Below, piece by piece: positions 10,455 through 18,021 of a stretch of 27,278 nucleotides of DNA (position 1 is its first letter; the number at the start of each line of letters is the position of its first letter). A program made the translations under genes and the position numbers. The stretch lies in contig NZ_JAVHLH010000007.1 of assembly GCF_031082345.1 (NCBI RefSeq), positions 1-27,278 on the forward strand, given 5' to 3'. This DNA is from Brevundimonas sp. Lineage in GTDB: Bacteria > Pseudomonadota > Alphaproteobacteria > Caulobacterales > Caulobacteraceae. The notes under the pieces were generated by a model, which saw only the letters and a program-made list of their open reading frames with translations, was not told where the DNA came from and did no database searches.

Positions 10455-11353
10455 TCGGGTTTCCTGAATCTCAAGGTCATGCGGTCGCTTTCGCCGATCT
10501 CGTCGTATTTCGACCGGTCGAAGGTCGGGTCCGGCGGCGATCCGCGCGGCGCGGTCAGTCCCATCGGCGGCAAGGTCTCGACGCCGAAGGGATGATCCTT
10601 GGTATCCCTTTCATTCGCGTTGATTTCCGAAGAGGCGACGAAGGCGAAGCCGGCCTCGGCGGCCAATTGTCTGACGAACGCCTCCTGCACGTATCCGTTC
10701 GCCGCGGTCGGATCCTGATCCTTGTCCGGTCCCAGCCGGTGCTGTTCGATCCCGAGGACGCCGCCCGGCCGCAGCGCGGAATAGGCGTCGGCGAAGGCCT
10801 TCTCGGCGATGCCCGCCGCCATCCAGGCGTGGATGTTGCGCATGAACAGGACCATGTCCGCCGTGCCCGCGGGGACGACGGGCCCGGAGGTGGGGCCGAA
10901 TTCGGAGAGTTCGACTTCGCCGTACAGGCGCCGGTCGTTTGTGAATCGCCTCTGGAAGGCGGCGGTGAGCTGGGTCTGGGCCGGGTCGGCGCCCGGGCCG
11001 GTCTGGAATCCCGCGGCGATATAGCGTCCGCCGCCCTCGGCCAGGTAGGGAGCCAGGATCTCCGTCCACCATCCGCTTCCGGGCCAGAACTCGACCACGG
11101 TCATGCGCGGCTGCAGGCCGAAGAAGCGCAGGGTTTCCATCGGATGGCGCCAGGCGTCCCGGGCGCGGTCCTGGGCGCGCCAGGGACCGGCGACGGACCA
11201 CTCCAGCGACCCCTTGGCCGGGCCATCCGGCTGGGGCGGCGGTTCAGCGGTCTTCTCCCGGCCGCAGCCGGCCAGGGCAAGCAGGGCGGCGCCGCCGGAA
11301 AGCACGTTCCGACGCGACGTCAACGGTCGCCAGACCTCTGTTCGTTTAGCCAT
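10451..11353 (-). CDS. Exported lipoprotein-like SAM methyltransferase-fold protein (COG4798-like), copy 1
   Basis: This 300-residue protein resembles class I SAM-dependent methyltransferases of the COG4798 type. The N-terminus has a twin-arginine-like SRRNVLSGGAALLALAGC with a lipobox ending at Cys30, so it is predicted to be exported and lipidated. The SAM-binding strand-loop reads TVVEFWPGSGWWTEIL. Later motifs are GTADMVLFMRNIHAW, LRPGGVLGIEQHR and the C-terminal IGESDRMTLRFRKP. It is a paralogue of the next gene upstream (11458-12285) and is coupled to the downstream hydrolase. A possible promoter reads TTGACC (11434-11429), 16 bases, TTAAGG on the minus strand. Catalytic activity outside the cytoplasm is uncertain. 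Confidence 0.82.
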   Translation of the reverse strand: MAKRTEVWRPLTSRRNVLSGGAALLALAGCGREKTAEPPPQPDGPAKGSLEWSVAGPWRAQDRARDAWRHPMETLRFFGLQPRMTVVEFWPGSGWWTEILAPYLAEGGGRYIAAGFQTGPGADPAQTQLTAAFQRRFTNDRRLYGEVELSEFGPTSGPVVPAGTADMVLFMRNIHAWMAAGIAEKAFADAYSALRPGGVLGIEQHRLGPDKDQDPTAANGYVQEAFVRQLAAEAGFAFVASSEINANERDTKDHPFGVETLPPMGLTAPRGSPPDPTFDRSKYDEIGESDRMTLRFRKPE

Positions 11354-11457
11354 TCACGTCCCCCGTGAGGCGCCCGCCGCCATACGGTTCGTCCCGACGG
11401 CCAAGGCCTTAACCCTGTTCCCATGACCGGTCAAAGCCGTTGCCGCCGCCCGCTGCA

Positions 11458-12285
11458 TCAGGCCGGCTTGCGGAACCGCAGGGTCATCCGGTCGCTCTCG
11501 CCGATGGCGTCGAAGGCGGCGCGTTCGGCGTCCGTCAGCGGGGTCGGCCGGTCGTTGGCGTTGCCCTCGCGCGGGGCGCTGGTGCGAACCGGCGGCAGGG
11601 TCCAGACGCCGTAGGGATGGTCGCGGTCATCGGCCGGATTGGCGTTCAACTCGCTGCGCGCGTCCAGATCGAAGCCAGCGGCCAGCGCGGCCCGGATGAC
11701 GTAGCTTTCCGGCATATAGCCGGTCGGGGCGGTCTGGTCGGGGTTCAGGCCGTCGACGCTGCGGTGCTGCTCTACGGCCAGCACGCCGCCGGGCTTCAGC
11801 GCCTTGAAGAAGGCGGCGAGGTAGGGCTCCGTCCGGCCGGCGCGATGCCAGTTGTGGAAGGCGCGGGCGACGACGACCATGTCCGCGGTTCCGTCGGCGA
11901 CCCCCATGCCCTCCAGCGGCCGGTTGACCGGAACATAGGTCCCCCCGGTGGCGGCCGCGTAGGGCTCGAGGATGTTGCGCCACCAGCCGGCCCGGCCCGG
12001 TTCGATCTCGACCACCGTCGAGCCCGGCGTCAGGCCCCAGAAGGTCAGGGTCTCGAACGGGCGGCGGTAGACGTCGCGCGCCACATCGGCGGCGGGGCGG
12101 GACGGCGAGGCCACGGCCGCCTGGAGGGCGCCGTCCTCCTGCAGCACCGGCGGGGTCATGGCCGCGCGGCGCGCGGAGCGCTGGCCCGGCGTCTCGTCAA
12201 GCGTGGGCATGGCGGGGAGGGTCTGGGCGACGGCGAGCGACGGAAGGGCGAACGCGGTGGTCAGGGCGAGGGCCAGCAGGCGCAT
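11458..12285 (-). CDS. Exported SAM methyltransferase-fold protein (COG4798-like), copy 2
   Basis: This 275-residue paralogue of the gene at 10451-11353 begins with an ordinary signal peptide (MRLLALALTTAFALPSLAVAQ). It shares the same order of blocks: RPFETLTFWGL, TVVEIEPGRAGWWRNILEPY, GTADMVVVARAFHNWHRAG, LKPGGVLAVEQHR, SELNANPADDRDHPYGVWTLPP and the C-terminal IGESDRMTLRFRKP. The glycine loop (EPGRAGWW) is atypical for a SAM-binding motif I. The ATG at 12285 has TGGAGA upstream and starts a clean signal peptide, so longer in-frame extensions are rejected. It probably lies in one transcript with copy 1 and the hydrolase. Substrate is unknown. Confidence 0.82.
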   Translation of the reverse strand: MRLLALALTTAFALPSLAVAQTLPAMPTLDETPGQRSARRAAMTPPVLQEDGALQAAVASPSRPAADVARDVYRRPFETLTFWGLTPGSTVVEIEPGRAGWWRNILEPYAAATGGTYVPVNRPLEGMGVADGTADMVVVARAFHNWHRAGRTEPYLAAFFKALKPGGVLAVEQHRSVDGLNPDQTAPTGYMPESYVIRAALAAGFDLDARSELNANPADDRDHPYGVWTLPPVRTSAPREGNANDRPTPLTDAERAAFDAIGESDRMTLRFRKPA

Positions 12286-12401
12286 GGAGCGTCTCCAGTG
12301 GAGGGGATGGTGGCGGAACCCTGCGGGCTTCGGACCCGCCGGGCAAGTCACGATGCCCGCCCGGCGACAGAATGAAGCGCCGAAGATGCGACCGGGCGCC
12401 C

Positions 12402-12429
12402 CTTGACGGCGTCTTCCGGCATCCCAAAT
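12402..12429 (+). promoter_or_regulatory. Candidate heat-shock (RpoH/sigma-32) promoter of hsp20
   Basis: CTTGAC (12402-12407, preceded by CCC) is followed after 15 bases by CCCAAAT (12423-12429). This resembles the RpoH consensus CTTGAA, 13-15 bases, CCCCATnT, and sits about 140 bases before a small heat-shock gene. Transcription would begin near 12437. Confidence 0.5.
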
Positions 12430-12509
12430 CTCCGTTCGAGGCCGCCGATTTCGGGGTCTCCAGACCGGACGGAGCCGAGCATCGGGCCGACCGGGCTGAA
12501 CTCCCACCG

Positions 12510-12562
12510 CCGGTCCGGGCTCAAACCGCGGGACCGGTTCAACCTTGCTGATCCTCAGGAGG
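12510..12562 (+). promoter_or_regulatory. ROSE-like RNA thermometer in the hsp20 leader
   Basis: A stable hairpin, CCGGTCC (12510-12516) with GGACCGG (12531-12537), precedes a weak one that hides the ribosome-binding site. CCUUGCU (12543-12549) can pair with AGGAGG (12557-12562), with G12547 bulged and one U-G pair. UUGCU opposite AGGA with a bulged G is the signature of ROSE elements (UYGCU motif), known in alphaproteobacterial small heat-shock genes. The ATG is 7 bases after AGGAGG. A competing hairpin, ATCCT/AGGAT (12551-12564), would also cover it. This is inference from pattern. Confidence 0.55.
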
Positions 12563-12569
12563 ATGACCC

Positions 12570-13037
12570 ATGCGTACCTATGATTTCACCCCGCTCTACC
12601 GTTCCGCCGTCGGCTTCGACCGTCTGGCCGGTCTGCTGGAAAGCGCCGCGCGCACCAGCCAGGAAAACGGCTGGCCGCCCTACAACATCGAGACCACGGG
12701 CGAGAACGCCTACCGCATCGAGATCGCCGTCGCCGGCTTCGCGCCGGACGAGCTGAACATCGAGGTCAAGGAGAACCTGCTCACCGTCACCGGGCGCAAG
12801 ACCGCCAATGACGACGGCGACGGGCGCAACTTCCTGCACCGCGGCCTGGCCGAGCGCGACTTCGAGCGCCGCTTCCAGCTGGCCGACTATGTGGTGGTGA
12901 AGGGCGCCGACCTGGTCAACGGCTTGCTGTCGATCGATCTGCAGCGCGAGCTTCCGGAGGCGCTGAAGCCCCGCCGCATCGAGATCGGCGGCGGTTCGAA
13001 GCTGATCGAAGGCAAGAAGGGCAAGGCCGCGGCGTAA
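12570..13037 (+). CDS. Small heat-shock protein, Hsp20/IbpA type
   Basis: This 155-residue ATP-independent chaperone should hold unfolding proteins in the cytoplasm during heat stress. [19 protein letters not shown] is the IbpA-type N-terminus. The alpha-crystallin domain spans about 36-130: [58 protein letters not shown], then [14 protein letters not shown]. The Lys-rich tail ends KKGKAAA. AGGAGG lies 7 bases before the ATG. Upstream are a sigma-32-like promoter and a ROSE-like leader, and downstream a strong terminator, so it is probably a single-gene heat-shock unit. Confidence 0.95.
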   Translation: MRTYDFTPLYRSAVGFDRLAGLLESAARTSQENGWPPYNIETTGENAYRIEIAVAGFAPDELNIEVKENLLTVTGRKTANDDGDGRNFLHRGLAERDFERRFQLADYVVVKGADLVNGLLSIDLQRELPEALKPRRIEIGGGSKLIEGKKGKAAA

Positions 13038-13064
13038 CGGTCGGGCCTGAATTGCAGACCCTGG

Positions 13065-13093
13065 AAGGGGCGGCGTTCGCGTCGCCCCTTTTT
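13065..13093. terminator. Intrinsic terminator after hsp20
   Basis: AAGGGGCG (13065-13072) pairs perfectly with CGCCCCTT (13083-13090), and two further inner pairs lengthen the stem to 10. The loop is 6 bases and the 3' side runs into T5 (13089-13093). It also lies just past the stop of the convergent pentapeptide gene (13098), so it may serve both strands. Confidence 0.85.
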
Positions 13094-13097
13094 CGCG

Positions 13098-14369
13098 TCA
13101 GGCGGCGGCGTCGATTTCCATGCCGCGTGCGCCGGTGGTGACGGCGCCGGTCAGATCGGCCTGGCGCAGACAGGCGCCGCGCAGGGTGGCGCGGCTCAGG
13201 TCGGCGTCGGTGAGATTGGCCCGCTTCAGGTCGGCTCCCGAAAGGTCCGCGCCTTTCAGGCAGGCGCCGGTCAGGTCGGCCGGCAGCAGGCGGTCGGCGG
13301 CGATCATCAGCGGTCCGAGCTGGGCCTCGCGCAGGTCGGCGCCGTTCAGCCGCGCGCGCGCCAGCCGGGCCCCGCGCAGGTCGGCGCCCTTGAGGTTGAC
13401 CGAGCGCAGGTCGGCGCCCTCGAGGTGCGCGCCCTGGAGCTGCACGCCCTCCATGTCGAGGCCGTAGAAGACCGCGCCCTTGGCCGACAGGGCCGTCAGA
13501 TTGTAGCCGGTGATCGAGCGCAGCGCCCGCAGATCCACGCCGTCGAACACCGAGGGCTGCCCCGCCGCCCCGCCGGTCTCGCACCAGCGGGCGTGCTCGG
13601 CCAGCATTTCGGCGGCCGGCATGTTGTCCACGGGACTGCCGGCGGAGCGGTTGTCGGTGAGGGCGCCGGTCATGTCGGCGCCGTCGGTCCGCCACATGGC
13701 CATCTTGGCGCCGACCAGCACGGCGTCGCGGAGATCGGCGCCCGACAGGTCGGCCCCCGACAGGTCGGCGCCCGCCATGTCCGCGCCCCTGAAGCTGGCC
13801 TGCTTCAGATTGGCCCGAACCAGCTTGCAGTCCTTCATGATGGCGTCGGAGAAGTCGGCGGCGACGGCGACGATGCCGGTCAATTTGGAGCGTTCGAGGT
13901 TGGCCCCCGCGAGGCAGGCCCCCGTGGCCTGGGTGTCGTTGCGCTGCTTGGCCTCGATGACGCGGAAGCCGAGCTTGGAGTCGGCGGCGGCGATGGCGCC
14001 TTCGCGCAGGTCGGCCTCGAACAGATCGGCGCCGGTCAGGTCCGCGCCGCGCAGGCAGGCGCCGCGCAGGTCCGCCCGCCGCATGCTGGCTTCGATCAGC
14101 ACGCAGTCCTGCATGTCCGCCCCGAAGAAGGTGGCGTTGTCCAGCTTGGCGCCGGTCAGGTCCGCGCCGATCAGGTTGGCGGCGGCGAAGTCCGCGTCGG
14201 CCAGGTTGCGGCCGGCCAGCGACAGACCCGAGAGGTCGAGCCAGGCGAACACCGCACGGGCGCCGCCGGGCTTGGCCTGCCACAGCCGGTCGTGCCGGGC
14301 GCAGATGGCGTCCAGCTCCTGCTGGTCGATGCGCCTTCTGGCGGCGGTGGAGGCGGCGTTTCGCGACAT
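13098..14369 (-). CDS. Pentapeptide-repeat protein with two repeat domains
   Basis: This 423-residue protein is built mostly of A(D/N)LxX pentapeptides, which fold as a right-handed quadrilateral beta-helix. Repeats run about 44-130, 147-235, and 277-410, with runs such as GADLSGADLSGADLRDA near 199-216. Two similar non-repeat helical modules precede repeat tracts. One is at 17-45 (ELDAICARHDRLW..GGARAVFAWLDL) and one at 253-280 (AEMLAEHARWCETGG..QPSVFDGVDL), suggesting an internal duplication. No signal peptide is visible. The ATG at 14369 is preferred over a TTG at 14387. It lies 63 bases after the RibD-like gene on the same strand. Function is unknown; the family includes gyrase-protecting DNA mimics, but no such claim is possible here. 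Confidence 0.9.
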   Translation of the reverse strand: MSRNAASTAARRRIDQQELDAICARHDRLWQAKPGGARAVFAWLDLSGLSLAGRNLADADFAAANLIGADLTGAKLDNATFFGADMQDCVLIEASMRRADLRGACLRGADLTGADLFEADLREGAIAAADSKLGFRVIEAKQRNDTQATGACLAGANLERSKLTGIVAVAADFSDAIMKDCKLVRANLKQASFRGADMAGADLSGADLSGADLRDAVLVGAKMAMWRTDGADMTGALTDNRSAGSPVDNMPAAEMLAEHARWCETGGAAGQPSVFDGVDLRALRSITGYNLTALSAKGAVFYGLDMEGVQLQGAHLEGADLRSVNLKGADLRGARLARARLNGADLREAQLGPLMIAADRLLPADLTGACLKGADLSGADLKRANLTDADLSRATLRGACLRQADLTGAVTTGARGMEIDAAA

Positions 14370-14432
14370 GGTCCCGCTATGGCACAACAGCGCTTAAGGA
14401 AGACTGAAATGTTTACCCTGTTCGGAGGCCGG

Positions 14433-15071
14433 TCAGGGGGTCAGAAGACCTTGCTCCGCAAGGGCGTCGGCCAGTTCTCCGGGGCTGACCCAGACGCGGG
14501 TGTAGCCGGCCTCGCCGAGGCGCTTCAGCTCGGTGGTCAGGTCGGCCTTGGGGGAGGCGGCGAAGCGGGCGTCGAAGCCCTCGCCCGTCTCGCAGATCCG
14601 GACCATCGGCCGGCCCGTCTCGACCCGATGCAGATAGCCCTCGTACAGGACCGCCGCCTCGGGGGCGAGCAGGCCGGTCTCGACCTGCAGCCCGGCCTTG
14701 CGCAGCCGTTCGACGCCGCGGCCGGAGGCGAAGGGCGAGGGGTCGACGGCGGCGACCACGACCCGGGCGATCCCGGCGTCCATCAGGAAGTTCGAACAGG
14801 AGGTGCGGCCCGAGGACCGGGCCCCGCACGGCTCCATGGTGACATAGGCGGTCGCGCCCCTGGCCCGGTCGCCGGCGGCGGGAACGGCCTGTTCCTCGGC
14901 GTGGGGCCGGCCGCCCGGGGCCGTGGCGGCCTCGGCGACGATCTCGCCGTCGCGGACGATGACGCAGGCGACCGCGGGGTTCGGCCAGGTCTGGCCCATC
15001 TGCGCCCGGGCCAGGGCGATGGCCCGGCCCATGAAGCGGATGTCGTCGGAGGCCTGCTGCGCGTCGGTCAT
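14433..15071 (-). CDS. RibD-like cytidine-deaminase-fold protein with truncated reductase region
   Basis: This 212-residue protein matches the deaminase half of the riboflavin enzyme RibD. It has NPAVACVIV (31-39), the zinc ligand and proton shuttle HAE (57-59), and PC(81-82)...C92. Spacing between the two Cys is one residue longer than the usual PCSHHGRTPPC. Full RibD is about 360 residues with a C-terminal reductase. Here the text passes from GRPMVRI (153-159) almost directly to a piece resembling the reductase C-terminus (LTTELKRLGEAGYTRVWVSPGELADALAEQGLL, split over 178-210). The gene starts 2 bases after the gpmA stop, so it is coupled to it. It may be a specialised deaminase or an eroded RibD paralogue. 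Confidence 0.75.
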   Translation of the reverse strand: MTDAQQASDDIRFMGRAIALARAQMGQTWPNPAVACVIVRDGEIVAEAATAPGGRPHAEEQAVPAAGDRARGATAYVTMEPCGARSSGRTSCSNFLMDAGIARVVVAAVDPSPFASGRGVERLRKAGLQVETGLLAPEAAVLYEGYLHRVETGRPMVRICETGEGFDARFAASPKADLTTELKRLGEAGYTRVWVSPGELADALAEQGLLTP

Positions 15072-15073
15072 GT

Positions 15074-15793
15074 TCAGGCTTTCGGCAGGGGCGGCAGTTC
15101 GGCCGCCCGGGCCTCGTCGAGGTAGCGCGCCGCGGTCGGCTTCAGATCGCCGTCCAGCGTAATGTCCAGCGGATTGCCGGTCGGGATCTCGACGCCGACG
15201 ATCTGGTCGTCGGGCACGGCGAACAGGTGTTTGACGATGGCGCGCAGCGAGTTGCCGTGGGCCGTGATCAGCACGTCCTCTCCGGCCTGGAGGCGCGGCG
15301 CGACGGCCTCGTTCCAGTAGGGCAGCACCCGCTCCAGGGTGATCTTGAGGCTTTCGGTGTCGGGGATGGGCTGGCCGGCGTAGCGGGGGTCGGAGGCGAA
15401 ATCGAACTCGCCGCCGGCGGGCAGGGGCGGAGGCGGCACGTCGTAGCTGCGGCGCCAGATCTTCACCTGGTCCTCGCCGTGCTTCGCGGCGGTCTCGGCC
15501 TTGTCGAGCCCGGTCAGGCCGCCGTAGTGGCGCTCGTTCAGACGCCAGTCCTCGACCACCGGCACGTCCTTCAGCCCGGCCGTGTCCAGCGCCAGGGCGC
15601 CGGTGCGCTTCGCCCGCTTGAGGACCGAGGTGAACATCACGTCCGGGGTGAAGCCGGCCCCGGCGATCAGCTCGCCGCCGCGCCGCGCCTGGGCCTCGCC
15701 CTCGGCGGTCAGGTCGACGTCGACCCAGCCGGTGAAGCGGTTCTCGAGGTTCCACTGGCTCTGGCCGTGGCGCAGCAGGATCAGGCGGGGCAT
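15074..15793 (-). CDS. gpmA: 2,3-bisphosphoglycerate-dependent phosphoglycerate mutase
   Basis: This 239-residue glycolytic enzyme interconverts 3- and 2-phosphoglycerate through a phosphohistidine. The catalytic histidine lies in LLRHGQSQWNLENRFTGW near residues 6-23. TSVLKRAKRTG, RLNERHYGGLTGLDK (Glu acid/base) and the second histidine in LITAHGNSLRAIVKHL complete the site. Length is normal for the dPGM family (about 230-250). The ATG at 15793 opens MPRLILLRHG. It leads a minus-strand unit with the RibD-like gene 2 bases behind it, and possibly the pentapeptide gene. Confidence 0.96.
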   Translation of the reverse strand: MPRLILLRHGQSQWNLENRFTGWVDVDLTAEGEAQARRGGELIAGAGFTPDVMFTSVLKRAKRTGALALDTAGLKDVPVVEDWRLNERHYGGLTGLDKAETAAKHGEDQVKIWRRSYDVPPPPLPAGGEFDFASDPRYAGQPIPDTESLKITLERVLPYWNEAVAPRLQAGEDVLITAHGNSLRAIVKHLFAVPDDQIVGVEIPTGNPLDITLDGDLKPTAARYLDEARAAELPPLPKA

Positions 15794-15899
15794 TCAGGTC
15801 TCCGATGACGTCGATCCGGGGGTAGGCCGGGGGTCCGGAAGGGTCAAGCTTTGCGCCCTGCGCGGGGTTCCCGGGACCGATCCCCGGCCTGACGCGTTG

Positions 15900-15929
15900 T
15901 TGCGGCGCGGCGGGACCGGGGGCTAGAAG
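15900..15929 (+). promoter_or_regulatory. Possible promoter of the phosphohexomutase gene
   Basis: TTGCGG (15900-15905), 16 bases, then GCTAGAAG (15922-15929) matches 7 of 8 positions of the Caulobacterales GCTANAWC -10 element. The predicted leader is about 45 bases. Confidence 0.4.
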
Positions 15930-15980
15930 CGTGGCCGTGGCCGGGCCCGTCCGTTTCTCCCAGCCGAACGTCGAGGATCC

Positions 15981-17480
15981 ATGCTGAAACCCCGTTCCGA
16001 TCTCCGCCCCAACACCGCCGACTACGAGACCATCCCGCTGGTGAAGCCGACGGGGTTCCGCGAGTACGACGCGCGCTGGATCCTCGAGAAGGAGATCAAC
16101 CTGCTGGGCATCCAGGCGCTGGGCCTCGGCCTGGCGACCTATGTCCACGAGATCGGCCAGCGGCCGCGCATCGTGGTCGGGCACGACTACCGGTCCTATT
16201 CGCTGACGGTGAAACAGGCCCTGATCCTCGGCCTGCTGGAAGGCGGGATGGAGGTGGTCGACATCGGCCTGGCCCTGTCGCCGATGGCCTATTTCGCCCA
16301 GTTCGAGCTGGACTGCCCGTGCGTGGCCATGGTCACGGCCAGCCATAACGAGAACGGCTGGACCGGGGTCAAGATGGGGGCCCAGCCGCCCCTGACCTTC
16401 GGCCCCGACGAGATCGGGAGGCTGAAGGACATCGTGCTGAAGGGCGAGGGCGTCGGCCGCGGCGGCGGCAAGCTGATCCGGGTCGAGGATTTCCGCGAGA
16501 AATACATCGCCGACATCGTGGCCAAGACGAAGCTGAGCCGGCCGATCAAGGTGGTGGCGGCCTGCGGCAACGGCACGGCGGGCGCTTTCGCCCCGGAGGC
16601 CCTGCGGCGGATGGGGGCCGAGGTGATCGAGATGGACACCGAGCTCGACTACAATTTCCCCAAATACAATCCGAACCCCGAGGACCACGCCATGCTGATG
16701 CAGATGGCGCAGAAGGTGCGGGACACGGGGGCCGAGGTGGCGCTGGGCTTCGACGGCGACGGCGACCGCTGCGGCGTGGTCGACGACACCGGCGAGGAGA
16801 TCTTCGCCGACAAGATCGGCCTGATGCTGGGCCGCGACCTGTCGGCCCTGCACCCCAACGCGACCTTCGTCGTCGATGTGAAATCGACCGGCCTGTACAA
16901 GACCGATGAGGTCCTGAAGGCCAATGGCGCGACCACCGTCTACTGGAAGACCGGCCACAGCTACATCAAGCGCAAGACGGCGGAGCTGGGGGCGCTGGCG
17001 GGGTTCGAGAAGTCCGGCCATTTCTTCTTCAACGCCCCGCTGGGCCACGGCTATGACGACGGCATCGTCGCGGCCGGGGCGATCCTGGCCATGCTGGACC
17101 GCAATCCGGGCAAGAAGCTCTCCGATCTGAAGCGGGCCCTGCCGGACGCCTGGACCAGCCTGACCATGTCGCCGCATTGCGACGACGAGCTGAAGTACGA
17201 AGTGCTGGAGCGGATCGTGGCCGAGTATCAGGCCCTGGCCGACGCGGGCGGGTCGATCCTGGGCCGCAAGATCGTCGAGGCCATCACCGTCAACGGGGTG
17301 CGGGTGCATCTGGAGGACGGATCGTGGGTGCTGGTTCGGGCCTCGTCGAACAAGCCGGAGCTGGTCGTTGTCGTGGAGAGCATGCGGTCCGAGGACGACA
17401 TGCGCGCCCTGTTCCGCGACGAGGTGAAGCCGCGGCTGGCGAAATACCCCGAGATCGGCGCCTACAACCAGGAAATCTGA
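15981..17480 (+). CDS. Phosphoglucomutase/phosphomannomutase family protein
   Basis: This 499-residue alpha-D-phosphohexomutase interconverts hexose-6-phosphate and hexose-1-phosphate (glucose and/or mannose). The phosphoserine loop is TASHNENGWTGVKMG near 118-132. The metal loop is DGDGDR near 258, the sugar-binding loop EKSGHFFF near 344 and the phosphate-binding loop RASSNKPELVVV near 452. The order matches the AlgC/ManB branch. GAGGA lies just before the ATG. It appears monocistronic, followed by a gene-free repeat region. With glmM, glmS and galU nearby it would feed nucleotide-sugar synthesis for the envelope. Glucose versus mannose preference is not decidable. Confidence 0.92.
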   Translation: MLKPRSDLRPNTADYETIPLVKPTGFREYDARWILEKEINLLGIQALGLGLATYVHEIGQRPRIVVGHDYRSYSLTVKQALILGLLEGGMEVVDIGLALSPMAYFAQFELDCPCVAMVTASHNENGWTGVKMGAQPPLTFGPDEIGRLKDIVLKGEGVGRGGGKLIRVEDFREKYIADIVAKTKLSRPIKVVAACGNGTAGAFAPEALRRMGAEVIEMDTELDYNFPKYNPNPEDHAMLMQMAQKVRDTGAEVALGFDGDGDRCGVVDDTGEEIFADKIGLMLGRDLSALHPNATFVVDVKSTGLYKTDEVLKANGATTVYWKTGHSYIKRKTAELGALAGFEKSGHFFFNAPLGHGYDDGIVAAGAILAMLDRNPGKKLSDLKRALPDAWTSLTMSPHCDDELKYEVLERIVAEYQALADAGGSILGRKIVEAITVNGVRVHLEDGSWVLVRASSNKPELVVVVESMRSEDDMRALFRDEVKPRLAKYPEIGAYNQEI

Positions 17481-17510
17481 GGCTGACAAGCAGGCTGGAT
17501 GCGCCCTGCT

Positions 17511-17990
17511 TGTCATCCCGGCCGAAGCGAAGCGGAGAGCCGGGACCCAGGACAGGCCACACCTGTCTCCCGGCCGGCTCGCAGAGCTGAGCCGGGAGAA
17601 TGCCAGACTGAAGCAACCCTGCTCCCGGACAGGCGCGAGCGCCTTCCGGGAGGGATCGGATTGGCATGACCCCGTCCCCGATAGCCGCTGCGCGGCTTCG
17701 GGGATGACAAGGGGTCGCGATCTCGGGCACCGCAGGCGACAGGGTCGCCGAAAAATCGCCAAACCCTGTCATCCCGACACTTTGGTGCACGGCGGCCCGG
17801 CTCGCCTGGAGACGGAACGGAGCCGGTTCCTGCGGCGGAAGCGGCGGCGGCTGGCTGTCAAAGACCCGTCCCTGCAGGGACGAGGGCATTCAAGCACGGC
17901 GATACGTCAATCCCGGACGCAGGCATGAAGCGCGCTCGCGCCCGCTGCACGGGATGACAGGGTTCTGACCGGGTTTGGCCGGGATGGCAG
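17511..17990. repeat. Gene-free stretch with inverted-end hairpin repeats
   Basis: The 541 bases between stops at 17480 and 18022 contain no credible gene. TGTCATCCC at 17511-17519 is mirrored by GGGATGACA at 17701-17709 (a unit of 199 bases). The same pair recurs at 17767-17775 and 17951-17959 (193 bases), with a degenerate GGGATGGCA at 17981. The first unit folds into successive hairpins: TCCCGGC/GCCGGGA (17516-17545), TCTCCCGGC/GCCGGGAGA (17566-17599), CTCCCGGA/TCCGGGAG (17622-17652) and TCCCCGA/TCGGGGA (17675-17704). The GTCATCCCGG...GCCGGGACCC core resembles dispersed palindromic repeats common in Alphaproteobacteria. Copy number elsewhere cannot be seen. Confidence 0.65.
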
Positions 17991-18021
17991 GGTATCGGAG
18001 GACCGGGTTGCCCGGCCGCGC

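Noticed and set aside
11424..11433. 10-base palindrome TGACCGGTCA before the methyltransferase-like copy 1
   Set aside because: Single short palindrome in GC-rich DNA overlapping a weak promoter candidate; not enough to call an operator.
14433..17762. Minus-strand open frame of about 1109 codons
   Set aside because: Only its last part is the RibD-like gene. The rest is antisense or out of frame to the phosphohexomutase and gpmA, with shadow composition.
17481..18021. Short open frames on both strands in the repeat region
   Set aside because: They lack ribosome-binding sites and recognisable content, and they cross the hairpin repeats.
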